A stretch of 64,000 nt of DNA, taken from positions 62,700,671 to 62,764,670 of the forward strand of contig CM037598.1 of the NCBI GenBank assembly GCA_021018995.1, read 5' to 3'. Both the position numbers and the translations under genes were made by a program. Shown one piece after another: positions 1-10,582 of this stretch. Every line of letters begins with the position of its first letter. The stretch's first letter is position 1. Below the pieces are notes generated by a model that had not been told where the DNA came from, ran no database searches, and worked only from the letters and a program-made list of their open reading frames with translations. Source of the stretch: Chloranthus sessilifolius (Eukaryota; Streptophyta; Magnoliopsida; Chloranthales; Chloranthaceae).

Positions 1-498
1 CATCCTAGGGATTTCCTCCAAATCAAAGGTTTCAATTAGAACATTAAAATCACTACAAATGCTGTGGATGAAAGGCCACAGGCACAAGCAGCCATAGGTC
101 TATCAAATCTAGAAAGATCAAATGGTAGTAAAGAGATCTAGCTGTTAAGTGGGTGGGCTGGTCCCATCTACACAAATCTGATCGAGAATCAAGTGAAACT
201 AGATGATCTATAGATCTAACTAAGCAATAAAATCAACAATTCATTGAATCAAAATTACTTACAATGACATTGTTCTCAAATCTGTAATCTGTGCATCAAT
301 CCACAAGACCTTCATGCCAAATTACAATTGAAAACCAGATCTGGACTACTACTTAGATCTAATCCAACAGGCTGGATTAGGGAGAGAAGGGGGAAGAGTA
401 AAAGAAAAAATAAAAACTAAACAAAACCTAAATGAGCTAAGGAGAACCAAAGCTATTCTATGGATACCTTGTTGAGAAATTAGAGCAGCAAGGTGTTC

Positions 499-506
499 TA
501 TTTATA
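499..506 (-). promoter_or_regulatory. TATA box of the inverted LTR
   Basis: The minus strand reads TATAAATA, upstream of a leader-like sequence. It sits where U3 meets R in plant gypsy LTRs, with the motif field upstream of it (higher coordinates). Confidence 0.5.
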
Positions 507-1060
507 CAAGTGCAGTGATCTATGTGCTTTGGATTGCAGCCAATCAGAGGAGAGAATTTCAGTTTAAGCTTAATCCCTGTTTCAGCATTCCAACCAATCA
601 GAGAGCATATATGGATCTGGTTTTGTGCTCAGCTGAAGCTAATTTGCACTCCCGCCAAAAATTAGTTCACACCCATATGCAGATTTCTTTGTGCCTTGAT
701 GTTCCCAAAACTGCCCTTGTTTAACCAAAAAATATCCTAGCTGCACCTCTTTATAATTTCTACAAACAAAATGAACCCAAGCTACCCCTACTGTCCATTA
801 TTCTTTCCAGCTACACACCTCAAGTGATTGCACCTAAAATGCTGGGAATGCCCACAAAATAATTACTCTGACTGCCCCAAAATACCCCTACCGTCCAACA
901 ACATTTTACCTGAAAATACTATCCAACTACAACCTTTACAAAATTAGCCTTCTCACTTTAGATTTGGTGGAGCTCGGGTCAGATCAGCTTGAGGAACCAT
1001 GGGCTGATGCAACTCTATTTAAATCTCCTGCCATTTCAGCCATGTGGTGGAGGAGATGAC

Positions 1061-2650
1061 TCGAGAAAATGAAGACCTCGAGAGGATTGCTACAGGGAAT
1101 CCAAGCTGCTGTCGGTTGAGAGGTTCAAGTGCAAGGAGCTGCTGGGAGTGCAAGGCCTCTAGGTTTGAGGGTTCTTGCAGCCGAGAGGTTGGTGCAGCTC
1201 TTAAGACAAATGGGCGATAGGTTTGAAAGGTGCACAAAAAGGACTCCACGACAAGATTGCAGGTTGCTGCATGTAAAATGTCGAGAGGTTCGATGGTTGT
1301 GCTCGAGAGGTGCAAGGGTCTACTGCTGGACAGGATTGGAAGCTGGGGACTACAAACTGTCAAGAGGTTGTGGATCTGCAACTTGAAGCTGTCGACAGGT
1401 ACATGCACTCGACAGGTTGCATGGGAGGAAGGCTTTGGAGCTTTGCTAGTCGAGAGGATGGGCTATGCACTACATGGAAGGTGTCGACAGGTTCTAAGCT
1501 TGAAGCTTGCTGCAATCCCTTCGACAGGTTTGAAAGGTAAGGCTTTAAAACAAATGGTGCTGAGAATGCATGGGAGGATGGAGGGGTGCAAAGCTGTCGA
1601 TAGGTTGTGGGCTGCAATGGAGCTAAAGCTGTCGTGAGGATTGGTACTATGGTAATTGCACTCCTCGACAGGTTTAGATGATGGAGGGCTGAAGCTCACA
1701 TGCTGGTCGACAGGTTTGTAGATGTAAAGCAAATGGTCGACATGTTCAATGCTCACATGGTCGACAAGTTCTGCATGTGGGGGAGTCTACACAAGTCAAG
1801 AGGATGATAGGAGGAAGGCTTTTCTAGTCGAGCGTTTCAGTGAGGGGTGCACTGCTGTAGATGTCGAGAGGTTCAAAAGGTGGGGCTGCGGCAAGGTGTC
1901 GATAGGTTCTACTCCCACATGGTTGATAGGTTCAGGCTTGGGGAATGGCCTGTTCAACAGGTTTGAAGAATTGAAGTGCCACGCATGTCAAGAGGTTGGC
2001 CAGATGGAGTTTGCAAAAGTCAATAGGTCGCTGCTGTCTTCGATTTTCAGCTAATGTTTCGTGAGGATGTCGTAGGTGTGCTCGATAGGAACTGAGGCTC
2101 AGCACCTTCCCTTCAGTAGGTTGTAGTTTCAGCTGGAGGTGCACCAATGCGCTTGTTGATGTTGCTGCATTTTCTTCCACTACAAGAGGGTGCACCTGAT
2201 ATAACATATATATATATATTTGTAGCAGCTATGGCAGTTATAATTGAGCACAAGTTGACAAGATGGGATGCATGGAGCTGCAGATTTCGATAGGTGCTGA
2301 ACAGAGGTGTTCCATCCATTTGCGATGTTGTTGGCTTTAAATACATCAACACTTGACAGGTTGCTGAAGCATATCTTGACAAGTTCATGCTTCCCATTGT
2401 TTGACAGCTTTGTTGGCAGTTTTGATGGTGCACCACGATAGATATGTTGTGTGCTCCATTGAAGATGCTGAATACATTGAGGCTCCACCATGCCGAAACC
2501 ACTTTCTCACTCTTTGACAAATTTGCTTATCAGTTGTGTGCACACCTTGATAGATTGGTTGTGAGTGCAAGGTGGTCTACCTATCCTGCACACTTGATAA
2601 ACCTGCAGCTTCAATTCTTCATTGGCCTTGCTTGCCAGGTTCAACATTGG
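1061..2650. repeat. Field of degenerate TCGA-centred motifs (E-type)
   Basis: Dozens of copies of gTCGAsAGGTT, half of the palindrome AACCTSTCGASAGGTT, lie here, nearly all in one orientation on the + strand. Clear copies have TCGA cores near 1281, 1303, 1392, 1409, 1450, 1484 and 1521. Spacing is irregular (17 to 41 bp in my counts), unlike the phased E array at 7581-8025. Beyond about 2100 the motif decays to forms such as 'ttgacaggtt'. ORFs crossing the field are shadows of the repeat. Confidence 0.6.
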
Positions 2651-2700
2651 CTAAGAGGATCAGCTGCATATTGAGAGGATGCAAGGCTTGGAGCTGCAAC

Positions 2701-3009
2701 TCAAGTAGGGGAATATTGTTGCAGATTTGAAGTGCTCAGTACCTAGCTATCAAACCCAAACTGTTGCTGAGCTGCAAGTGACCCTCAAAACACCTCCAAT
2801 GTGCCTAGCCCTTTATTTGTCATTCTTAGCTATTGATTGGTTCCAAAACTCTCCTTATTGGCGCTTTTTAACTGAAAACTACACTAAAGACAAAATTACC
2901 TCCTTGCTGCAAAACAACACTAACAAGTAATTATTAACTACTCAGAGGCTTAGCAAAAGCCAGGTTCAAAGGGTAAAATGTGGCATAAAATAGTGACTAA
3001 CACATGTGA
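2701..3009. other. Unassigned junction between inverted LTR and E internal region
   Basis: There is no recognisable domain, PBS or LTR terminus here. The E element's own 5' LTR, PBS and gag N-terminus should lie upstream of the gag remnant at 3010 but are missing, so this is probably a deletion or recombination junction. Confidence 0.4.
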
Positions 3010-3675
3010 ATGTTGCTCAGTCCTTTGGACAATAGCTTACTGTCGGTTATCATTGGAGAAACCACCCTAACTTGAGATGGAGACAAGATACCTTCCAAAA
3101 CTAGTAGCAGCAGCCATAACAACAGTCCATGCCCTTTAGAAATGCTCAACCCTACCAGCAGAACTACTTCCCAAGGCCCCAATACCAGCAGCCTATGGCC
3201 CAGCTTATGGGACAACCTATCCATGAAAGTGCACCAGCCCCAGCACCCTCTAGATCCCTCACTTTTGGGCTCTTTGTCTCAAACTGTTAACTCCCATAGC
3301 CAAAGTATTAAGAAGATAGACGACCATCTTAGTTAGCTATCCAATACTTTGACTAGGAGAGAGGAGTGAAGGCTACCTAGTCAGCCCATGAATAACCCAA
3401 AAGGGCAGCATATGGTGGGTGAGACTTCTTCACATGAAGAAGCCAAATCTGTCACCACTTTGAGAAGTGGAAGGCTGGTTGAAAATAAAATTGGTGTTGA
3501 GCTTGATGAGAAAAATGCAAGAAATGAAAGAACAACCCATGTTGATATGCAACAGGAGCAGTATATGAGAAATAAAGGGGGTGTTGATGTGCCCCAACAG
3601 AAAAATGAAAACAAAAATAAAGAAAAATCTTATGAGATGCACCTTCTCCTTTTAATAAGGGGAATGCCAAAGTTG
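3010..3675 (+). pseudogene. gag: gag C-terminal remnant of E
   Basis: Broken reading frames preserve the tail of an Athila-type Gag. There is an 'NHPNLRW' stretch, a Gln/Pro-rich linker with several PQYQQP-like repeats, then a 'NNPKGQHMVGETSS' stretch followed by 'VTTLRSGR', which marks the gag-protease linker in Athila elements. The matching segment of D (below) reads 'VNYPRGQVLLGETSA', which supports the assignment. The N-terminal capsid part is absent. At least one frameshift separates the 3388-3684 and 3681-3932 frames. Non-functional. Confidence 0.7.
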
Positions 3676-4270
3676 AAGAAATGATGGAAACATTTAAACA
3701 ACTAAAGATCAACTTACCTTTACTTGATGCTATCAAGCAAGTTCCAGCCTATGCAAAGTTTTTGAAAGATTTGTACACACACAAAAGACAATCTAGGATA
3801 CACCTATCCAAGAAGGCCTTTTCTGCTGAGAAAGTGAACCAAGTGCTATCCATTACAATCCAAACAAAGCTCCAAGACCCTAGAGTTCCCACAATCCCTT
3901 GCATCATTGGGGATCACACTATTGGGAGCTAGTGTAAACCTACTTCCATAATCATTTTATGAGAAGTTAGGTTCGGGAGAATTGAAGCCCACATATGTAG
4001 TTTATGAGAAGTTAGGTTTAGAATTATAGCTGGCTCACAGATCTGAAAGGAAGCTTGTGGGAATGATAGAAGATGTGTTAGTTGGGGTTGACAAGTTTTT
4101 CTATCCAACAGATTTTCTGGTTCTGGACATGGAGCCAAGCAAGTGCACTAATTCCATTCCTATAATTTTGGGCAGGCCTTTCCTGGTCACTGCCAATGAT
4201 TGTATACAATGTAGATCAGGTATAATAGAGGTATCTTTTGGCAACATGAAAGTAAAATTGAAGGTTTAGA
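3676..4270 (+). pseudogene. Aspartic protease region of E
   Basis: The segment contains the conserved pre-protease stretch LLDAIKQVPAYAKFLKDLY, then TIPCIIGDHTIGS just before where the catalytic Asp should be, where the frame breaks. Further on come 'GMIEDVLVGVDKFFYP' and the C-terminal flap region IILGRPFLVTA. The order matches Athila proteases, which mature retroviral-like proteins from the polyprotein. The catalytic region around 3930-3960 is scrambled and contains a stop, so the enzyme is inactive. 4271-4613 is the usual long linker to RT, with several stops. Confidence 0.75.
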
Positions 4271-4613
4271 ATGTAGCAAGTCAGCCTCACTTGGATAGTG
4301 AGGATTGCTTTTTAATTGATATGTTGGATGAGCTTGTGGAAGTGACTTTGCCCAAGCTGTTGATTTGTGATGATTTGTGTGATATTTTTGAGAATGTGTA
4401 GAGTGAAATTGTACAAGAGAAGGCCCCCACACCTGTGGTTCATGAGGTGAAAGCCTTAAATTTTGAAGTGAGGCCAGCAAAAAGGTATCCTCTTTGGAAA
4501 CTAGCTCTGTTGCCTGTTCCACCACCATCAAAGGCACCTTTATTGCCTTCACTCATAAGTCCACCTAATGTGGAGTTAAAATAGCTGCCTAAATCCTTGA
4601 AATATGCTTTTTT

Positions 4614-6000
4614 ATGGGCAAACTAGAAGTTATTATTTGTATGCATAAGATCTACTTGGAAGAGGGTTCCAAACCCTTTAGAGAGATACAGAGAAAGTTA
4701 AACCCTCACATGCAAGAAGTGGTGATGAAGGAGGTGGTCAAATTGTTAGATGCTGGAGTCATCTATCCTATTTCAGATTCTAAATGGGTGGCACCTACTC
4801 TGGTAGTACCTAAGAAATCTAGAATCACTGTGATTAAATCTGATTCTGGTGAGCCAATTCTAACTAGGGAAACCATAGGTTTGAGGGTGTGCATTGATTA
4901 TCGAAAGCTCAATTTAAAAACCAGAAAGGACCACTTTCCTTTGCCCTTCATCGACCAGATTTTCGACAAGTTGGCAGGAAAAGCTTTTTATTGCTTTCTT
5001 GACGGATATTCTGGGTATAACTAAATCCCTATGTATCCACAAGATCAAGAAAGGACAACTTGTACTTGTCCATTTGACACCTTTGCCTATAGAAGGATGC
5101 CAATTGAATTATGCAATGCTCCTACAACAGTCCAAAGGTGTATGTATGCCATCTTCTCTGACATGATTGATGAGTTTTTAGAGATATTCATGGATGATTT
5201 TTCTATCTTTGGAGAAAGTTTTAGCTAATGTCTACACCATCTCAGCCTTGTGTTGTAGAGATGTGAGGAAACCAACTTAGTTTTGAGTTGGGAAAAAAGT
5301 CATTTTATGGTCAATCAAGGCATTGACCTTAGCCATGTTGTTTCCAATAGAGGCATTTACATAGACCAGGTTAAAATTGATTTGATTGCACATTTTTTCC
5401 CACATAAAACTATCAAATAAGTCAGATCTTTCTTGGGGCATGCTGGTTTTTATAGGAGATTCATCAATGATTTTAGCAAAATCTCAAAACCTCTTTGTCA
5501 CCTATTGTGCTAAGAGGTTCCTTTTGAATTTAATGATGTGTCATTACTTTTGAGCTTTTAAATGGATGTTTAACCTCTACACCTATCCTTCAAGCACCTG
5601 ATTTTTCTTTGTCATTTGAGCTGATGTGTGATGCATCAAATTTTGCTATTAGTGCAGTTTTTGGGCAAAGAAAGGACAAAGCACCTTGTGTGATTGCTTA
5701 TGCAAGCAAGAAAATGATTAATGCTCAGTTAAATTACACAACAACTGATAAGGAATTGTTAGCCATTGTCTATGCTTTGTAAAAATTCAGGTCACTGTGT
5801 TGGGATCTAGGATAGTGGCGTTCACAAACCACTCAGCCCTGAAGTACCTTTTGTCTAAAAAGGATGCCAAGCCCAGTTTAATCAGATGGATCCTCCAATT
5901 ACAGGAGTTTAATCTTGAGATTAAGGATAAAAAAGGAGTTGAAAATGTGGTTACAGACCACCTATCCAGGATCCTAGTTGCTGAGTTTGATAGGTCGCCT
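4614..6000 (+). pseudogene. Reverse transcriptase and RNase H of E
   Basis: RT: 'RKLNPHMQEVVMKEVVKLLDAG', 'RVCIDYRKLN', 'FPLPFIDQIFDKLAG', then 'LDGYSGYN', followed by a stop at about 5022. The next frame has the active-site box FMDDFSIFG (about 5190-5215). RNase H: 'FELMCDASNFAISAVFGQRKD' at about 5620-5680, 'TTTDKELLAIVYAL' and, after a stop, 'KKDAKPSLIRWILQLQEF' and 'VTDHLSRI' at its C-terminus. Catalytic Asp and Glu positions can be seen, but at least five stops or shifts break the frame. The FMDD variant and sequence context are Athila-like. Confidence 0.85.
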
Positions 6001-7318
6001 ATCAATGATTCTTTCCCTAATGAACAGTTGTTCACTATCAGCACTTCTGCGCCTTGGTTTGCAAACATAGTGAACTATTTGGCTGTTGATAGGATTCCCC
6101 CACATTGGAATAAAATGGACAAGGAGTTGTTCTTTTCCCAGATCAGACATTACATGTGGGAGGATCCATACCTGTTCAAGCATTGTGCAGACCAAGTTGT
6201 GAGGAGGTGTGTCCCTAATGAGGAATTTTAAAGCATACTAACTATGTGTCATGAACAGGCTTGTGCAGGCCATTTCAGTGGGAACAAGACTACTGCGAAG
6301 ATACTTCAAAGTGGATTTTATTAGCCCACTATCTTCAAGGATGCATGAGAGCAATGCAAAGCTTGTGAAATGTTCCAAAAGATGAGAAGTATCTCCAACA
6401 GAAATTCCATGCCTTTACAGCCTATACTTGTTGTTGAACTCTTTGACATTTGGGAGATTGACTTCATGGGTCCTTTCCCTCTTTCCTATGAATATAATTT
6501 CATTCTTATGGCTGTGGACTATGTGTCCAAATGGGTTGAGGCCATAGTCACAAGAACCAATGATTACAGAGTTGTCCTCAACTTCTTGAAGGAAAACATT
6601 TTCTCTAGGTTTGGCAACCCCAGAGCTATCATTAGTGATGGGAGAAGCCATTTCTGAAGTAGGCAGTTTGATAACTTGCTTAGAAAGTACTCTGTGACAC
6701 ACTGAGTTGCCACCCCATTCCACCCACAGACCAGTGGGCAGGTGGAAATTTCTAATAGGGAGATCGAAAACATTTTAGAGAAAATTATGAGAGGAGATAG
6801 GAAGGATTTGTCCCTGAGGTTGACTGGTGCTCTTTGGGCTTATAGAACTATTTATAAGACTCCAATAGGGATGTCTCCCTTTAGGATGGTGTATGGCAAA
6901 GCATGCCATTTACCTATGCAATTAGAGCATAAACCCTATTGGGCTATTAAATCACTGAATGTTGATCTAACTTCTGCTGGCATGCACAGGAGGCTCTAGC
7001 TATTAGAGCTGGAAGAACTGAGTTTGGAAGCCTACTCCAATGCCATAATCTACAAGGAGAAAACTAAATTTTTTTATGACATGCATTCGCTTATAAAGGA
7101 GTTCACTACTGGCAACAAGGTATGGCTTTTCAATTCTAATTTGAAAATTTTTCCAGGTAAGTTGAGATCTAGATGGGAGGGACCTTACATTGTAGGGCAT
7201 GTATCCAAAAGATGGTAGGATCACGAAAGTTAATGGTCAAAGGCTCAAACTCTTTGTGGAAAATGTAGTAGAGCCTGTCGTGATCATTCGCCTTCAAGAA
7301 CCTCCCAAGTGTGACTGA
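6001..7318 (+). pseudogene. Integrase of E
   Basis: Core domains are in order. The zinc-binding region has 'CHEQACAGHF' and 'CKACEMFQK' (HHCC). The catalytic core has the first Asp in 'WEIDFMGPF', the second in 'IISDGRSHF' and the Glu in '[13 protein letters not shown]'. The C-terminal part has '[11 protein letters not shown]' and then 'KVNGQRLKLF'. The last readable stretch ends in EPPKCD before a TGA at 7316-7318. Stops occur near 6230, 6320, 6655 and 6998, and there is a frameshift near 7210. It has no chromodomain, as expected for Athila. Confidence 0.85.
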
Positions 7319-7580
7319 TTTTCAACAATGTAGACTATGTACCATAACTGTTGTTTTTATCAGTTTTGTTGTTGTTACTATTTTTAAGTCTGTTCGACAT
7401 TGTATATAGGTTGCAATTTTGTTTTAGTGTTTCATGTAGGTTACTGAGTCAACCTTGCTTAATTTGGAAATGCCCTCAATCCATGAGAAATCCAATGGCA
7501 ACATAGCAGAATTGAAAAAGTTGTGTGAATGGAGATAAGGGAACCGCTGTGAAATAAGTTTAGAATGCAAAACAGACCTG
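7319..7580 (+). other. Spacer downstream of E integrase
   Basis: This is a non-coding spacer between the pol stop and the palindrome array. It is T-rich in its first 100 bases. I see no ORF of note and no strong promoter motif. Confidence 0.4.
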
Positions 7581-8025
7581 TCAAGAGGTGTAGAGAGCAT
7601 TTCGATGGGTACTGAGGCCTCCCAATGTGCATTTTGACAGGTATTGTGACTTATTGAGAGGTTAAAGTTGATTCTCGATAGATACTGAAGCTGTACATGA
7701 GCAATTCGATAGGATTTGTGTACTTGTCGAGATATTAGGAGAGCTAGTCGAGAGGTACTGAAGGCATTTGAGTACATTTTTTACAGTTTTAGAGTACCTA
7801 TCGAGAGGTTCCATGAACCTCTCGATTTGATTTTTTTCTAAAGCCCTGAACCAGTCGACAGGGTTGAGTGAACCTCTCGAAACCTTCAACCTGCCAACCT
7901 TGCCAACCCAACTGATTTTAACTCTTCGACAGGTTGATGCAGCCTATCGAAACCTTCTCTATAATCCAATCAAAATACAAATTTGGTTGTTTTAAACCCA
8001 TCGACAACTTAATCCATCCACTTGA
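7581..8025. repeat. Phased palindrome array upstream of the E extra ORF
   Basis: About 16 copies of a degenerate palindrome with consensus AACCTSTCGASAGGTT and core TCGA (or TTGA/TCAA) occur here. Core starts: 7581, 7602, 7634, 7654, 7675, 7706, 7727, 7748, 7801, 7822, 7855, 7877, 7926, 7947, 8001, 8022. Successive distances are 21, 32, 20, 21, 31, 21, 21, 53, 21, 33, 22, 49, 21, 54 and 21 bp, mostly close to 2, 3 or 5 turns of B-DNA. Sequence between sites is not conserved. The array ends about 330 bp before the extra-ORF start at 8357. A binding-site array for a dimeric protein is an inference. Confidence 0.7.
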
Positions 8026-8356
8026 CAGCTGCTGCTCTTAGCTCCATTCCTTGTCTGCCAATTTTCCAGTTCCTTCTTCTTCCTCCACCTCATTGGTTCC
8101 AACTCCACTCACATTGTCGTTGCTCTAAGTGCTTTAATTTCACCAGGGATACATTTTGTACCTATTTGAGACTTGTGTGGTGCTGTGTACTTCAAGATCA
8201 GTCAAACCCTAGGTTTTTTGGGTAAGCTCTTCGTCAGCCTCCCCTCTGTAATTTTCTAGCATTGTAATTCCATTTTTTTAGTGTGTGTGGTTACTTTGAT
8301 TGAGCAAAGAAGTCTGCTATAGTTATTTAAAGTGATTGTGTGGATTTTTGTGACCA

Positions 8357-8990
8357 ATGGCTGACCATGAGGATACTCTAGCTAACCTGTTCAAAGCCCC
8401 TTCCAAATCTGCCCAGAAATCCACTAGAAAGTCTAGTAGACTAGCCACACAGCCTAAAGAGAGACCCACCTGCTAAGATGAAGCTCATCATGGATAAATC
8501 TGAGAAACCTAAGAAAGCTAAGAAAGCTAAAAAGGCCAAAATCACTGAGGAAATTACTGGAGAAATTATTGAGAATGTGTCAGTGCCTGAACCTAACCCA
8601 AAGGTTGAACCTGATATCCCTGTGAACCTATCTACTCCTAATGAGTTTGTCGATTCCCTAGACCTTTTCCCAGAGACAAATTTTGACCTACCTTAATTTT
8701 CTAAGGTAAAGGAGTGTAATGACACTTTGCATTATTTGGTTAAGGCAGTCCTAACACCCTTGTTGACCCCATTGCAAGAAAAATCCTACCTTAGACTGGT
8801 CAAATTGTGGTATTAGAATATCAGGAAGAAAATGAAGCCAGGGTCAACGGAGCCTACACTTGTGGTGCTGATTGATAATTGGGAGTTACTTGTGGATTAC
8901 AATGACATTGGGCTAGCAGTAGGGATTCCATCAGTTTTTGATACAACTTATGGTTTAGGAGCACCTAAGAGTGTGTCCTTTAGAGCTATG
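8357..8990 (+). pseudogene. Extra ORF of E, 5' part (split by O)
   Basis: The start ATG at 8357 follows a T-rich leader with splice-like sites. The N-terminus is Lys/Ser-rich (an 'AKKAKKAK' stretch). A one-base frameshift lies near 8476 and stops at about 8694 and 8814. The segment 'YLRLVKLWY' (about 8790) aligns with 'YPRLVRLFYQ' of D and 'YPRLVRLLYQ' of C, the core of what I take to be a plant transposon-protein domain of the type found in Athila extra ORFs. O inserted between codons at 8990. The same frame resumes at 32522, after the duplicated CTATG. Confidence 0.7.
8986..8990. other. Target-site duplication (left), CTATG
   Basis: The five bases CTATG directly precede the left LTR of O and recur at 32517-32521 directly after the right LTR. 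This gives the exact insertion point. Confidence 0.9.
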
Positions 8991-10568
8991 TGTGCGAGCA
9001 TGGATCCTCTCGAACCCGTCGCGGCGATGCACTCACGATGGAATAAAAAGTTGAGTCGCCACCCGGAGCTTTTGGTGACCTGGGAAACCTTTAAATCAAT
9101 ATTTTGAGCATCGAAGTGCTAAATATGACTCTGATTTACCGGTCTTTGCCAAAGGCTCTAGGGTAGGGGCTTCGGTTATCGATCAGGAAGGGTTTAGGCA
9201 CCCGATCAACCTGCATGTAGCGGTCTCTATCTATGGCCAAAAATAAAAGTAAATGGGTGGAGCTTCCCCTTGCCTGAAGGCAATACGGTCCTATCAAGCT
9301 TTGAGCCAAACCAAAATTTCGACGGCATAATGACTTGAATCCTTGGGCGGAGGAAACACCAAGAAGGTAGAGGAAGAGAGGGGTTAGCCGGAGCTCACGG
9401 GCCCTTGTTGCATCGTGGAAGACCTTCGCTTCAGCGTGCTCCCGATGGCTTTAGGAGGCTTAAGCAGTAGAGGAATAGGCTCTAATGCTAGGATTCGGTA
9501 GATAGGAAGTGTGGGGATGAAGCTAGGGACTAAGCTTTAACTAAAAGAGGTGATCTAATGGTTGAAAAGGGTTGAAAAGGATGATCTATGCATGCTGGAA
9601 TTTTGGTTGAAGAAATAAGAAAAGAACTTTCTCTCACTAGGGCTCTCTCTCTCCTAACTCAAGCTTTCACCCTAATCTTTTCAACCTTGCCTTTTTCAAC
9701 CCTTTAGGGAAGAGGGGGGGACTTTCTATTTATAAAGAAGAGGTGGGTTAGAGGGTTACTTAAGAGCTAATTGGTTTAGCAATTAGGTAATCCTCTATCT
9801 AAGGTTTTCTAGGTTTTTAGGATCCTAGAGGTTTGGGAAAACAATTTCAAAGGAAGATGATGGGGTGAGACCATGGGTGACTTAAGGGTTGCCAATAAGC
9901 TCAAAGGGGGTGCAACCAACCTTAAGACACCCACCTCAACCAAGGGCATGGTCAAAGGGTCAAACCAGATGGAGGAAATTCGAGCATTTACGACAGATGA
10001 ATCAGAGCTAAGTCAAGTACATATTACATACGCCCAGCTTATGCACAGTAATATTCATGAAAACCGGGGGGAATCTGAGAAGATGGGTGCTTGCGTTGGT
10101 GGCCACCTATGCTGGGCATATGTATTATATATGCTCGGCCAAATTTGGCCCAAACATGTTGGGCATATGTAATACATACGCCTGAGCAAAAGTTATCATT
10201 TTATGTGAAACTTCAATCGGCTAAAACTCTTGAACCACAACTCCAAATTGGGTGATCTTTCACTCGTTGAAAAGCTGGAGAAGTCCTCTTTCCAATGGTA
10301 TTTGGATCATCCTCAGCAGTAGTCTGTATAAAAATTTATAGCTCTCCTCCCATCAAATGCTCAGAAGGGTTTAAGTTGGGTCTGGGAAGGGATCCTAGGA
10401 TTTAGGGGTGATCTCTAAGGGTTGGGGGAATGGTTCTAATGGGTTTTAGGTGATTCCTAAAAGTCTGGTTAGATTCTCAAGGTTCAAGGGTGCCATCGGA
10501 AGCACAGGGGGTACATCTCTCTCAGAGTACAGACTGATCGGGCCTTGGGCCGAATTTGGGTGTCTACA
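8991..10568 (-). repeat. 3' LTR of O (left copy)
   Basis: It starts TGTGCGAGC and ends GTCTACA on the + strand. It is a direct repeat of 30895-32516 with scattered substitutions. A TATA box (minus strand TATAAATA) lies at 9727-9734. It is 44 bp shorter than the right LTR, matching the loss of one 47-bp palindrome unit. The copy corresponding to 31916 is half destroyed (about 10016-10038). Confidence 0.95.
10115..10182. repeat. O-type palindromes in the left LTR
   Basis: Two copies of the palindrome centred on GCGTATATATTATATACGC (here with CATATG variants) lie at 10115-10135 and 10162-10182, centres 47 bp apart. They are in U3, upstream of the TATA box on the minus strand. Confidence 0.8.
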
Positions 10569-10582
10569 GATGCCCCTCTTTG
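10569..10582 (-). promoter_or_regulatory. Polypurine tract of O
   Basis: The minus strand reads CAAAGAGGGGCATC directly before the LTR start TGTAGACACCC. This is the second-strand priming site. Confidence 0.85.

Larger units (their letters stand above)
1..2700 (-). mobile_element. Partial inverted LTR related to the E (Athila-like) family
   Basis: Read on the minus strand, this stretch has the order of a plant Ty3/gypsy LTR: a long motif-rich U3 (about 2650 down to 1050), a TATA box at 499-506, then a U5-like part running off the window at base 1. The U5-like part resembles the + strand LTR at 36529-38645: both have a 'gattg(t)atg-ctgcacagatt' stretch followed by a 'ttgtaagt...ttgatt' stretch. 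The U3 also has the same TCGA-centred motif. No coding domain is present. It is either the 5' LTR of an element lying left of the window or a solo LTR. It cannot be the 5' LTR of the + strand Athila-like element next to it, because the orientation is opposite. The right boundary near 2700 is approximate. Confidence 0.55.

Noticed and set aside
1019-2520. Several ORFs of 75-135 codons on both strands
   Set aside because: They lie in an LTR motif field; no domain, and the frames arise from the repeated TCGAnAGGTT motif.
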